64,000 nucleotides of DNA, taken from assembly GCA_019359115.1 (NCBI GenBank), contig JAHHHW010000066.1, forward strand, positions 1-64,000. Direction: 5' to 3'. The translations under genes were made by a program, and so were the position numbers. Below are positions 26,684 to 35,590 of this stretch, piece after piece. Numbering within the stretch: position 1 is the first letter of the stretch; every line of letters begins with the position of its first letter. Source of the stretch: Pelatocladus maniniholoensis HA4357-MV3 (GTDB lineage: Bacteria > Cyanobacteriota > Cyanobacteriia > Cyanobacteriales > Nostocaceae). The notes under the pieces were generated by a model, which worked only from the letters and a program-made list of their open reading frames with translations, did not search any database and was not told where the DNA came from.

Positions 26684-27787
26684 TTACTCTTCTGACTCTC
26701 TCCTGATCTCCAGATTCTTCAACGCTGCGATCGCATGTAGTCTGACTCGTTCATCAGTATCTTCTGCAAGCGCAATTACAGCTTTTTTAGCTTCTATTGT
26801 GCCTAATTCTCCCAAAGACAAAGCTATTGCTCCTTTGAATTCCACACTTTCAAGTGCTGGGTGTTGTTTTTGCAGTATTGCCAATAATATTTCTGTTGCG
26901 ATTGGGGTTAATTGTGGCTGTTTGATTCTTCCCAGAACTGTTACGATTTCTTGACACAATGCCACTGATTCTAGTTGGTTAAGCGCTGTACGAAGATATT
27001 CCAAGCTAGAAGGTGTTTCTATCCAGCTTAAAGCATGGATTGTTTCGATTTGCAATTTGACTGGCGTGTGAGGTGACACCAGTACTTGAAATAAATATTG
27101 AGCAGCATTGTCACCACCTATGCGCGACAAAGCAACTGCGGACGTACAACAGACTTCCAGATTAAAGTCATAGAGTCTGGGTTGCAATTTTGTGACTAAA
27201 TCTAATGTGTCGCCTAATTCTGGGCGGAAACTCAAACCTAATATAGCTTCTCGTCGAACCGGGGCAGCAATATCATCTAACGCCCGTAGAAGTACTGGTG
27301 GTATACGTTGATCATGAAAGCTGCTCAGGGCTTCAATCGCAGTAGCACGAACGGCTACAACCGGATCGTCTACTACAGTTAACAGTGGTGTTATAACTTC
27401 TTGATGACGAATCAGGGAAAGCGATCGCACCGCTAACAAGCGCGTTTCATCATCTGTCAAAAGTTCGCTTACAGCAGCGATCGCCAGCCTACCCATTTGT
27501 CCGAGTGCTGATACAGCCATTGCTGTGAGTTCTTCATCTGTTTCTGTTTTCAGTAATTCTATGAGGGCAGAAATTGCATCTGGGTGCTGAAATTCTCCCA
27601 AAATTCGTGCTGCATACCAGCGCAGTTCTTCTTCGATCTCTTCATCTGTCAATATCTCTATCAGTGGAGGAATAGCGATCGCTCCCAAATCTTTAAATAC
27701 TTTGATTATCTGCCAGCGTTGCTGAAAATCTCCCATTAGCAAAGCACAAAGTGCTAATTCTAGCTGTTCTTGTTGATTTTCTACCAT
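26684..27787 (-). CDS. HEAT-repeat protein in the nitrate region
   Basis: A 367-residue all-helical protein of about ten HEAT/PBS-lyase-type repeats; examples are IPPLIEILTDEEIEEELRW, AISALIELLKTETDEELTAM and VRATAIEALSSFHDQRIP, each with the typical Ala-Leu-Gly pattern and Asp/Glu at turns. HEAT repeats make curved scaffolds and in cyanobacteria include phycobilin lyases, but the lyase E/F pattern is not clear here. Its placement between ntcB and nirA, divergent from nirA, suggests a part in nitrate assimilation or its control, which is inference from position only. Confidence 0.8.
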   Translation of the reverse strand: MVENQQEQLELALCALLMGDFQQRWQIIKVFKDLGAIAIPPLIEILTDEEIEEELRWYAARILGEFQHPDAISALIELLKTETDEELTAMAVSALGQMGRLAIAAVSELLTDDETRLLAVRSLSLIRHQEVITPLLTVVDDPVVAVRATAIEALSSFHDQRIPPVLLRALDDIAAPVRREAILGLSFRPELGDTLDLVTKLQPRLYDFNLEVCCTSAVALSRIGGDNAAQYLFQVLVSPHTPVKLQIETIHALSWIETPSSLEYLRTALNQLESVALCQEIVTVLGRIKQPQLTPIATEILLAILQKQHPALESVEFKGAIALSLGELGTIEAKKAVIALAEDTDERVRLHAIAALKNLEIRRESEE

Positions 27788-28006
27788 TTTTTATATCTTT
27801 ACCTAGCCTGAGTACACCTTGAATCAGTTACCAGTTACCAGTTATCAGTTATCAGTTAACAGTAAAAGAAAAAGGGGGGAGCATCCCAAATGTTTCAAAT
27901 CCCCGCAGACTGGAAGTCAGGGCTACACAAACAAATTAACAACTAACAAAAAATACTGGCGATCGCTTGTATATCAGCGCTTTATGGCTATTTTTAGTTA
28001 ATTTTT

Positions 28007-28050
28007 ATGCATTTAACGCATATTTTTAATACAATTTGTGCATTTTTGCA
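28007..28050. promoter_or_regulatory. Candidate NtcB-type dyad elements upstream of the nirA NtcA box
   Basis: ATGC-N7-GCAT (28007-28021) and TGCA-TTTT-TGCA (28039-28050) are LysR-type dyads. The second lies 8 bp before the NtcA box. NtcB-binding sequences of TGCA-N-TGCA type are known upstream of nirA in Synechococcus. Spacing here is 4 rather than the reported 5, so this is tentative. Confidence 0.45.
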
Positions 28051-28058
28051 GATATTTC

Positions 28059-28100
28059 GTAACAAAGAATACGATTTTTATGTTTTTGCAACTTTAACCT
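28059..28100 (+). promoter_or_regulatory. nirA: NtcA-activated promoter of nirA
   Basis: GTA-ACAAAGAA-TAC (28059-28072) is a perfect NtcA box. After exactly 22 nt comes TAACCT (28095-28100) as a plausible -10. This is the class II arrangement of nitrogen-regulated cyanobacterial promoters. The leader to the nirA ATG would be about 160 nt. Confidence 0.8.
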
Positions 28101-28266
28101 AAGTGCATGTGAATCAAAATTGCGATTCAGTACTCAAAAAGAATTGACCAACTGACCACATATCTAAGTCCTTTGTCCTTTGTCCCTTGTCATTAGTGTA
28201 AGGCCAATTACTAATGCCCAATGCCCCCATGCTCAATGCCCACAGACTAGTGATTAACGACTAATC

Positions 28267-29916
28267 ATGACAGAAGCAGCAACTACCACCACAACCACCC
28301 TGAATCGATTCGAGAAATTTAAGGCAGAAAAAGATGGACTCGCCGTCAAGGCAGAGATAGAAAAATTTGCCTCTATTGGGTGGGAGGCAATGGACGAAAC
28401 TGATCGCGATCATCGCCTCAAGTGGGTGGGTGTGTTTTTTCGTCCAGTCACTCCAGGTAAATTTATGATGCGGATGCGGATGCCGAATGGTATTCTCACA
28501 GCTGCTCAAATGCGAGTGTTAGCAGAAGTTGTACAGCGTTATGGTGATGACGGTAGTGCCGACATCACAACTAGACAAAATATACAACTACGGGGCATTC
28601 GGATTGAGGATTTACCAGAAATTTTTAATAAATTTCATACAGTCGGCTTAACCAGTGTGCAGTCAGGAATGGACAACGTTCGTAACATCACTGGTGATCC
28701 TGTGGCTGGATTAGATGCGGATGAGTTATTTGACACACGCGAGTTGGTACAGCAAATTCAAGACATGCTGACTAACAAAGGCGAAGGCAACCCAGAGTTT
28801 ACTAATCTGCCACGGAAGTTTAATATTGCCATCACCGGTGGACGGGATAATTCGGTTCACGCTGAGATTAATGATTTAGCTTTCGTACCTGCATTTAGGG
28901 AAGGGATCGGGGATGGGGGATCAGGGATCAGGGATCAGGGACAAGGGGAAATTAGTTTACAAGTTTCTTCCCAATCCCCAATTCCCAATCCTCAATCCCC
29001 AATCTTTGGCTTCAATATTCTTGTTGGTGGATTCTTCTCTGCCAAACGCTGTGAAGCAGCTATTCCCCTAGATGCTTGGGTATCACCAGCAGATGTAGTT
29101 GCTGTATGTAGAGCTGTTTTAGAAGTCTTCCGTGATCACGGTTCACGTGCCAACCGTCTGAAATCTCGGCTAATGTGGTTAATCGATGAATGGGGTGTAG
29201 AGAAATTCCGTTCAGAAGTTGAACAGCGTTTAGGTAAGCCGTTTTTACCAGCAGCACCTAAAGACGAAATTGATTGGGAAAAGCGTGACCATATTGGTGT
29301 ATACAAACAAAAACAAGCAGAATTAAACTACGTAGGATTACATATTCCTGTAGGTCGGATGACAGCCCAAAACATGTTTGAAATCGCACGTCTGGCTGAT
29401 GTGTACGGAAGTGGTGAAATTCGGTTTACAGTAGAGCAGAACGTGATTATCCCCAATATTCATGATTCACGCTTGGTGTTCTTTTTAGCAGAACCACTAC
29501 TAGAAAAATTTAGCATTGATCCCAAACCATTAACGCGATCGCTCGTTTCTTGTACTGGCGCACAATTTTGCAACTTTGCCCTGATTGAAACCAAAAATCG
29601 CGCCTTGGCGTTAATTAAAGCTTTGGAAGCAGATTTAGAACTGACTCGTCCGGTGCGAATTCATTGGACTGGTTGTCCCAACTCCTGCGGACAGCCTCAA
29701 GTTGCAGATATCGGGTTGATGGGAACCAAAGCCCGCAAAAATGGCAAAGCTGTAGAAGGGGTTGATATTTACATGGGCGGTAAAGTCGGCAAAGAAGCCC
29801 ATCTAGGAACCTGCGTCCAAAAAGGTATTTCCTGTGAAGACTTACAGCCAATATTGCAAGATTTATTGATTCAGCATTTCGGAGCAAAACCCAGGCAAGA
29901 AGCCTTAGTGAGATAG
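28267..29916 (+). CDS. nirA: Ferredoxin-nitrite reductase
   Basis: Six-electron reduction of nitrite to ammonium with ferredoxin, using sirohaem and a 4Fe-4S cluster. Cluster ligands are seen as SCTGAQFCNFA (about 432-442) and TGCPNSCGQPQ (about 469-479); the N-terminal half has MRMRMPNGILTAAQM and DDGSADITTRQNIQLRG, typical of the ferredoxin-dependent family. The 549-residue length exceeds the usual 510-515 because about 35 codons (28900-29004, residues 212-246) derive from a short-repeat insertion rich in Gly, Asp, Ser, Pro and Gln between FVPAFREG and FGFNILVGG. The frame is kept. It starts the nirA-nrtP-narB unit under NtcA/NtcB control. Confidence 0.95.
   Translation: MTEAATTTTTTLNRFEKFKAEKDGLAVKAEIEKFASIGWEAMDETDRDHRLKWVGVFFRPVTPGKFMMRMRMPNGILTAAQMRVLAEVVQRYGDDGSADITTRQNIQLRGIRIEDLPEIFNKFHTVGLTSVQSGMDNVRNITGDPVAGLDADELFDTRELVQQIQDMLTNKGEGNPEFTNLPRKFNIAITGGRDNSVHAEINDLAFVPAFREGIGDGGSGIRDQGQGEISLQVSSQSPIPNPQSPIFGFNILVGGFFSAKRCEAAIPLDAWVSPADVVAVCRAVLEVFRDHGSRANRLKSRLMWLIDEWGVEKFRSEVEQRLGKPFLPAAPKDEIDWEKRDHIGVYKQKQAELNYVGLHIPVGRMTAQNMFEIARLADVYGSGEIRFTVEQNVIIPNIHDSRLVFFLAEPLLEKFSIDPKPLTRSLVSCTGAQFCNFALIETKNRALALIKALEADLELTRPVRIHWTGCPNSCGQPQVADIGLMGTKARKNGKAVEGVDIYMGGKVGKEAHLGTCVQKGISCEDLQPILQDLLIQHFGAKPRQEALVR
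28900..29004 (+). repeat. Repeat insertion inside nirA
   Basis: Left half is tandem 'gggatca' type units, right half 'ccccaattcccaatc' type units; the halves are roughly complementary and flank a core of about 30 nt. The length is a multiple of three and contains no stop. Confidence 0.8.
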
Positions 29917-29990
29917 AACGAGTATAAAGTTTTGCGCCTACCAACCACCAATAACCAACCATCAACAATCAACAACTTAAGAAGGTTTGA

Positions 29991-31508
29991 ATGCTTAAAG
30001 GATTATTGTCATTTCAAGGCCGTTACCGCATCTTGCATCTGACGTGGTTTGCGTTCTTTTTATCATTTGTAGTTTGGTTTAACTTTGCTCCATTTCAAAC
30101 AGCAGTAAAAGAAGCGATCGGTTTAACTGAAGGACAAGTCAGAACTATCGCTATCTGTAACGTCGCCCTTACCGTGCCAGCACGTATCATAATCGGTATG
30201 GTTTTAGACAAATATGGGCCGCGAATTACTTATTCGATGCTGTTGATGTATGCAGCTATTCCCTGTATTGCCTTTGCAATGGCACAGAACTTTAGCCAGT
30301 TGGTGATTAGTCGTTTGGCATTGAGTATCGTCGGTGCTGGTTTTGTGATTGGCATTCGTATGGTTGCTGAATGGTTTCCTCCCAAAGAGATTGGCACAGC
30401 TGAGGGAATCTATGGTGGCTGGGGTAATTTTGGTTCAGCAGCTGCGGCTTTTACCCTACCTTCCATTGCTGTAGGAGCAGCATTTCTAGCTGCTGGTCAG
30501 ATTAACTGGCGTTTAGCGATCGCTCTGACTGGAATCATCACCGCTATCTACGGAGCTATTTATCTATTCAACGCTCAAGATACTCCCTCTGGTAAGGTCT
30601 ATCAACGGCCTAAACGCCACGGTGGTATAGAAGTAACTAGCCGTGGAAGTTTTTGGCTACTGATGTTAATGAACATTCCCCTCGTCGGCATTTTAGCAGT
30701 ATTAGCTTGGCGTATTGCTCGAATTGGTTTAATTAATCAAAGTCAATTGCTGATTGTCTACCTTCTATTAGCTGCTTTGTACCTATTCCAAGCCTACAAG
30801 TGCTGGGATGTGAATCATGAATTGATGACAGGTAAGAAGCATTATTCTCCTGACGAGCGCTATAAGTTTTCTCAGGTTGCTCTACTGGAATTAACATACT
30901 TTGTGAATTTTGGTTCAGAACTTGCAGTTGTTTCCATGCTTCCCGGATTTTTTGAGACAAGCTTCGGTCTAAGCAAAGTGTTAGCAGGAATGATTGCTGC
31001 TAGCTATGCTTTTATGAATTTGTTTGCACGTCCTGGTGGTGGCTGGATTTCTGATACCTTGGGTAGTCGCAGAGGAACAATGACTGTATTGACTGCTGGT
31101 ATGGGGATTGGTTATTTACTGATGAGTGGAGTAAATAGCAATTGGTGGTTACCCCTTGCAATTCTTCTGACTATGGCTTGTTCTTTCTTTGTACAAGCTG
31201 GGGAAGGTTCGACGTTTGCGATCGTGCCTCTAATTAAGCGGCGAGTTACTGGTCAAATAGCTGGTAATGTTGGTGCTTACGGCAATGTGGGAGCCGTGGC
31301 TTATCTCACTCTATATAGCTTGTTACCTGCTGGTGAAGTCGGAAATCGAATCTTTTTCCAAACTTTGGGAATTACCGCACTGATTGTTACTTTCTTATGC
31401 TGGTTCTTCCTTAAAGAACCAAAAGGTTCTTTTGCGGAACATCATGAAGGCGAAGAACCGGAACTAGCAGCAGAAGTAATACCCGTTTTCAACGAAGAAT
31501 TAAAGTAG
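29991..31508 (+). CDS. nrtP: Nitrate/nitrite permease, MFS type
   Basis: A 505-residue major facilitator of the nitrate-nitrite porter group, NrtP/NapA type, used instead of the ABC transporter NrtABCD in some cyanobacteria. Twelve membrane helices are evident; signatures are WFNFAPFQTAVKEAIGLTEGQ (about 29-49), IGMVLDKYGPR (about 64-74), the family motif AGWGN-like YGGWGNFGSAAAAF (about 140-153), and in the second half ARPGGGWISDTLGSRRG and AGNVGAYGNVG. AGAAGG-like site (aagaagg) precedes the ATG. It lies 75 bp after nirA and is probably co-transcribed. Confidence 0.92.
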   Translation: MLKGLLSFQGRYRILHLTWFAFFLSFVVWFNFAPFQTAVKEAIGLTEGQVRTIAICNVALTVPARIIIGMVLDKYGPRITYSMLLMYAAIPCIAFAMAQNFSQLVISRLALSIVGAGFVIGIRMVAEWFPPKEIGTAEGIYGGWGNFGSAAAAFTLPSIAVGAAFLAAGQINWRLAIALTGIITAIYGAIYLFNAQDTPSGKVYQRPKRHGGIEVTSRGSFWLLMLMNIPLVGILAVLAWRIARIGLINQSQLLIVYLLLAALYLFQAYKCWDVNHELMTGKKHYSPDERYKFSQVALLELTYFVNFGSELAVVSMLPGFFETSFGLSKVLAGMIAASYAFMNLFARPGGGWISDTLGSRRGTMTVLTAGMGIGYLLMSGVNSNWWLPLAILLTMACSFFVQAGEGSTFAIVPLIKRRVTGQIAGNVGAYGNVGAVAYLTLYSLLPAGEVGNRIFFQTLGITALIVTFLCWFFLKEPKGSFAEHHEGEEPELAAEVIPVFNEELK

Positions 31509-31912
31509 ATTTAGAAGGCAGTTATGTTCCCACGCTTTAAAGCGTGGGAATTAGACTGTGAACGCTGCTAGCTCACGCAACACTTCACGGCGAAAGCGTT
31601 TACTGCTCTTTGCCTTTTCTTATAATCAGATTTAAATAAACAGAATTTTGTCCATGTCACAGGACGCGACAATTCAACCCACAATTCCTCTCAACACCAA
31701 ATCAAAGATTTCGCGCGCGGACTCCTTGCGGTACTAGTTGAAAATTAAAATAATCAGGTTTTTTTAGATATATTTTCAAAGCATCCTCAAGCCTTCGGAT
31801 AAATCCTGGGGGTCAATCCAAAATCGTTCGACTGAGCGCTCACGACGAAGTCTAAAATCGAAAATTGTTTGACTTCAATATTTAAATAATCAAGGAACAT
31901 GGTGCGATTACC
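31509..31912. other. 404-bp gap between nrtP and narB
   Basis: Contains the perfect palindrome at 31527-31550, followed by sequence resembling degraded IS200/IS605 end material, and a 27-codon frame from an ATG near 31654 (MSQDATIQP...) that stops at 31736 and is not recognisable. The right part is AT-rich with no repeat. No supported gene. Confidence 0.5.
31527..31550. repeat. Perfect palindrome, terminator or IS200/IS605-type end hairpin
   Basis: TTCCCACGCTTT and AAAGCGTGGGAA are exact complements without loop spacing. The CCCACG...CGTGGG core is like the hairpins at 52259-52278 and 54747-54767, which suggests remains of IS200/IS605-type ends. It could also end part of the nirA-nrtP transcript. 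Confidence 0.55.
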
Positions 31913-34141
31913 ATGACTGAAGTTACTAAAACACTCTGTCCTTACTGTGGTGTTGGCTGTGGTCTAGAAGTTTCACCGCCAGCCCAACCAGGTAAAGCAA
32001 CTCATCGCGATAGTCAAGGAAACCCAATTTGGCGGGTACGGGGTGATAAAACCCATCCATCGAGTCAAGGGATGGTTTGCGTCAAAGGTGCAACGATCGC
32101 TGAATCTTTAGATAAAAATAGACTGCATTACCCAATGGTACGGGACTCTTTAGATCAGCAATTTCGGCGCGTCAGTTGGGATGAAGCTTTTGATTTGATC
32201 ACCAAACGGATTCAAACTGTACGTTTTACTCAAGGTCCAGAAGCCATATGCATGTATGGTTCTGGTCAGTTTCAAACCGAAGATTATTACATAGCCCAGA
32301 AACTGTTAAAAGGATGTTTGGGTAGCAATAATTTTGATGCTAACTCCCGCCTGTGTATGTCTAGTGCTGTAGCTGGTTACATTCAAAGCTTGGGTGCGGA
32401 TGGGCCTCCCTGTTGCTACGACGATTTGGAGTTAACTGATTGTGCATTTTTAATTGGTACTAATACAGCAGAATGTCACCCGATCATTTTTAACCGACTG
32501 GAGAAATACCACAAAAAGAACCGCAAGGTCAAAATGATTGTGGTTGATCCTCGTCGTACACCCACCGCAGAAGTAGCTGACTTACATTTAGCAATTCGTC
32601 CTGGTACAGATATTGATTTGTTGAATGGAATTGCTCATTTGTTGATGCGTTGGAACCACATTGATGCTGGCTTTATTGATGAGTGTACCAGCAACTTCCC
32701 TGCCTATGCTGAAGTAATTCGCCATTATTCTCCAGAAATAGTAGCTGACCGATGCGGAATAGAAATCAAAGATTTGGAAACAGCAGCTAGGTATTGGGGT
32801 CAATCACAACGCGTTTTGTCTATGTGGTCAATGGGTGTGAATCAATCTTCAGAAGGGACAGCCAAGGTCAGAACTATTATTAATCTGCACTTGATGACTG
32901 GACAGATTGGTAAGCCAGGAGCGGGGCCATTCTCTCTCACTGGTCAGCCCAACGCGATGGGAGGTAGAGAAGCCGGAGGATTGGCACATTTGTTACCTGG
33001 TTATCGCTTGGTGAAAAATCCCCAACACCGCGCCGAAGTTGAAGAAATTTGGGGATTAAAGCAGGGACAAATTTCACCTAATCCAGGTTTGACGGCTTGG
33101 GACATGATTACTGGCTTAGAAGATGGGACTGTTGGCTTGCTGTGGATCGCTGCTACTAATCCGGCGGTGAGTATGCCAGATTTGGAACGTACAAAAGCAG
33201 CGTTGATGCGATCGCCTTTTACTATTTACCAAGACGCTTATTATCCCACAGAAACCACTACTTACGCTCATGTTCTTCTACCAGCTGCCCAATGGAGTGA
33301 GAAAACAGGCGTCATGACCAATTCTGAACGCCGAGTTACCCTGTGTTCAACATTTCGCCGACGACCAACACAAGCCAAAGCAGATTGGGAAATTTTCGCC
33401 GAAGTCGGGCGCAGGTTAGGTTTTGTTGGAGAATTCGCCTTTGCTAACTCCGCCGAAGTATTTGCAGAGTTTGTCCAACTAACTCGCGATCGCCCCTGCG
33501 ATATGACAGGGTTAAGTCATGAACAATTGCGCTCCCAAGGCCCGACTCAATGGCCACATCCCGACAAACAGATAGAGAAACGGGGAAATGGGGAATCCAA
33601 AAGACTATATACTGATTTGCGCTTTCACACCTCCGATGGACGCGCTAGATTTGGAGCTTATCACTCACGCGGACTAGCAGAACCACCAGATCCTGATTAT
33701 CCTTTTGTCCTGACGACTGGTAGACTTTACGGACATTGGCACACTCAGACACGTACTGGTCGGATTGAAAAAATTCGGCAAATGCACCCCGAACCGTTTA
33801 TCGAAATTCATCCCCGTGATGCTGCTGGATTAGAAATTACTGGTAACCAATTAGTGGAAGTGCGATCGCGCCGTTCTAAAACTTTCTTCCCAGCCAAAAT
33901 TACCAAAGCGATCGCCCCTGGTACAGTGTTCGTTCCCATGCATTGGGGTGCTATGTGGGCAGATAACGCCGAAGCCAACGCCCTCACCCATCCTGAAGCT
34001 TGTCCCGATTCTCTACAACCAGAATTAAAAGCCTGTGCGGTGCAGTTAATACCAGTTACAGCAGATTTAACAGCTATTAGGGATCGGGGATTAGGGATCA
34101 GGGATCGGGAATTGGGGATTAAATTAGTAACAAACCCATGA
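31913..34141 (+). CDS. narB: Ferredoxin-nitrate reductase
   Basis: Two-electron reduction of nitrate to nitrite by a molybdenum bis-MGD enzyme. The 742-residue protein opens with the 4Fe-4S motif [12 protein letters not shown] (about 8-19) and GMVCVKGA (about 59-66, the last cluster Cys), then [23 protein letters not shown] (about 143-152, with the Mo-region Cys) and [14 protein letters not shown]; molybdopterin-binding C-terminal domain from about 590 ([21 protein letters not shown]). Two places are written by short repeats: EKRGNGESK near 33578-33600 and the final tail from about 34078 ([15 protein letters not shown]). Both are in frame. A strong terminator follows. Confidence 0.95.
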   Translation: MTEVTKTLCPYCGVGCGLEVSPPAQPGKATHRDSQGNPIWRVRGDKTHPSSQGMVCVKGATIAESLDKNRLHYPMVRDSLDQQFRRVSWDEAFDLITKRIQTVRFTQGPEAICMYGSGQFQTEDYYIAQKLLKGCLGSNNFDANSRLCMSSAVAGYIQSLGADGPPCCYDDLELTDCAFLIGTNTAECHPIIFNRLEKYHKKNRKVKMIVVDPRRTPTAEVADLHLAIRPGTDIDLLNGIAHLLMRWNHIDAGFIDECTSNFPAYAEVIRHYSPEIVADRCGIEIKDLETAARYWGQSQRVLSMWSMGVNQSSEGTAKVRTIINLHLMTGQIGKPGAGPFSLTGQPNAMGGREAGGLAHLLPGYRLVKNPQHRAEVEEIWGLKQGQISPNPGLTAWDMITGLEDGTVGLLWIAATNPAVSMPDLERTKAALMRSPFTIYQDAYYPTETTTYAHVLLPAAQWSEKTGVMTNSERRVTLCSTFRRRPTQAKADWEIFAEVGRRLGFVGEFAFANSAEVFAEFVQLTRDRPCDMTGLSHEQLRSQGPTQWPHPDKQIEKRGNGESKRLYTDLRFHTSDGRARFGAYHSRGLAEPPDPDYPFVLTTGRLYGHWHTQTRTGRIEKIRQMHPEPFIEIHPRDAAGLEITGNQLVEVRSRRSKTFFPAKITKAIAPGTVFVPMHWGAMWADNAEANALTHPEACPDSLQPELKACAVQLIPVTADLTAIRDRGLGIRDRELGIKLVTNP
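34078..34120 (+). repeat. Short repeats encoding the NarB C-terminal tail
   Basis: Tandem 'gggatcggggatta' units give the peptide repeats IRDRGLG and IRDRELG before the stop. Confidence 0.75.
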
Positions 34142-34186
34142 TCTAATACTGCTTGGTTAAGGATTTTTTGTCATAATTTTGGGGTT

Positions 34187-34215
34187 GTAGAGACGTTGCA
34201 GTGCAACGTCTCTAC
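34187..34215 (+). terminator. Terminator-like perfect hairpin after narB
   Basis: GTAGAGACGTTGCA and its exact complement are separated by one G, followed by TTTTG. This hairpin sequence is common in cyanobacterial intergenic regions, so it is both repeat and probable terminator. Confidence 0.75.
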
Positions 34216-34426
34216 TTTTGATGAATACCTTTGAGATTTCAAAATTCAAGGATTAGGCTAGTCCTATATACAGCAGACTTCAACTAGCGTGAGGTACGGA
34301 AGAAGCCCATGCACCGCTTGGGGAACTCGGGGCCTCTTTGGGGATTAGGGACAGGGTGTACTCCATTTAGATGCAAAGCGCTGTATATAAATGTATAAGT
34401 TAATTTATGACTGTTAATTTAAAATC

Positions 34427-35524
34427 ATGTTTTCTCTAAATAAACTACTGCAATGGTTAATTTTGACGCTTCTGTTTCCATTAGTATTTCTGAATGGTTG
34501 GTTAGCTTTTAAATTTTTTCAATATTTTCAACCCATAGTCACTATTTTAGTTTTAGCTAGTTTGTTAGCTTTTATTTTGGACTACCCTGTTGCACTCCTT
34601 GAACAACGAGGAATGCAACGCAAATATGCAATATCATTGGTTTTGCTTTCAACTTTAGTAATTGTGATCAGCTTGGGTATTACTTTATTACCCATTGCTA
34701 TACAACAATTAAATGAAATGATTAAATCAGTTCCTCAATGGATTGATGCTACTGAACAAAAACTTCAATTTCTCAATAATTGGGCAGAGAATCACAGACT
34801 AAATATTAATTTTAGTGAGATATTTAGTCAGTCAATCAATCGTTTACCTGATGAGTTACAACAAACAGGAGATCAGCTATTTGGTATTATTTTAGAGACT
34901 CTTGATAGCGTTTCCGAAGCTTTAATCACAGTTGTATTAACAATATATATCTTAATAGATGGCGAAAGAATTTGGAAAGGAATATTTCAAAAAATACCTT
35001 TTGGTTTAGCCCAGAAGATACAGCAATCTCTTCAGAAGAACTTCCAAAATTTTCTGATTGGTCAGGTGATTTTAGCTTTAATGCTGGGAGTGTCACAAAC
35101 GATTCTATATTTAATTTTGAAACTAAAATTTGGTTTAGTTTTTGGTTTAGGTGTAGCAATTTTGAGCCTAGTTCCTTTTGGTGATATTGTGAGTTATTTT
35201 ATTATCGTTTTAATACTCGCAACACACAACATTTGGTTAGCGGCTAAAGTTTTAGTTCTATCTCTGATTCTTGATCAGTTGATTGATCAAGCGATCGCAC
35301 CCCGAATTTTAGGTAGTTTTACTGGTCTTAGACCAATTTGGGTAATTATCTCTTTGCTGGTAGGAACTTATATTGGTGGATTATTAGGGTTATTGCTTGC
35401 TGTTCCTTTAGCTGGTTTTATCAAAGATGCGATCAACGGTTTTGCTGATTTCCCTGAAAGCATTGATTCTGTAAAGGATAAGAAGTTACCAGAGATGTTA
35501 GTCAATGAGTCAACTTTGCAGTAA
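34427..35524 (+). CDS. AI-2E/PerM family membrane permease
   Basis: A 365-residue integral membrane protein of the PerM/AI-2 exporter family. Expected features are seen: N-terminal helices (LTLLFPLVFLNGWLAFKFFQ region; ILVLASLLAFILDYPV, about 40-55), a central amphipathic, partly coiled soluble part (about 95-150), and C-terminal helices with LILDQLIDQAIAPRILG (about 281-297) and GGLLGLLLAVPLAGFIKDAI. Substrates in cyanobacteria are unknown; other branches act as sodium/proton antiporters or signal exporters. It stands alone. Confidence 0.87.
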   Translation: MFSLNKLLQWLILTLLFPLVFLNGWLAFKFFQYFQPIVTILVLASLLAFILDYPVALLEQRGMQRKYAISLVLLSTLVIVISLGITLLPIAIQQLNEMIKSVPQWIDATEQKLQFLNNWAENHRLNINFSEIFSQSINRLPDELQQTGDQLFGIILETLDSVSEALITVVLTIYILIDGERIWKGIFQKIPFGLAQKIQQSLQKNFQNFLIGQVILALMLGVSQTILYLILKLKFGLVFGLGVAILSLVPFGDIVSYFIIVLILATHNIWLAAKVLVLSLILDQLIDQAIAPRILGSFTGLRPIWVIISLLVGTYIGGLLGLLLAVPLAGFIKDAINGFADFPESIDSVKDKKLPEMLVNESTLQ

Positions 35525-35590
35525 TTCAAGCAAGGGATAAGAAAAATTAGTAGATCACAAAGTTTTTCTCAAAGGGCGATCGCTCTGAAA

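Larger units (their letters stand above)
27788..28266. other. 479-bp divergent region upstream of nirA
   Basis: Left part carries tandem 'cagttaccagttatcagtt' units (27823-27862) and a fragment (27875-27930) resembling the end of the mosaic repeat in reverse orientation. The centre holds the nirA regulatory region. The right part (28165-28260) is made of 'gtcctttgtccctt/caatgcccatg' repeats and forms most of the nirA leader. No gene is seen. Confidence 0.6.

Noticed and set aside
31654..31736. 27-codon frame between nrtP and narB
   Set aside because: No similarity, no clear ribosome binding site; probably chance within degraded repeat sequence.
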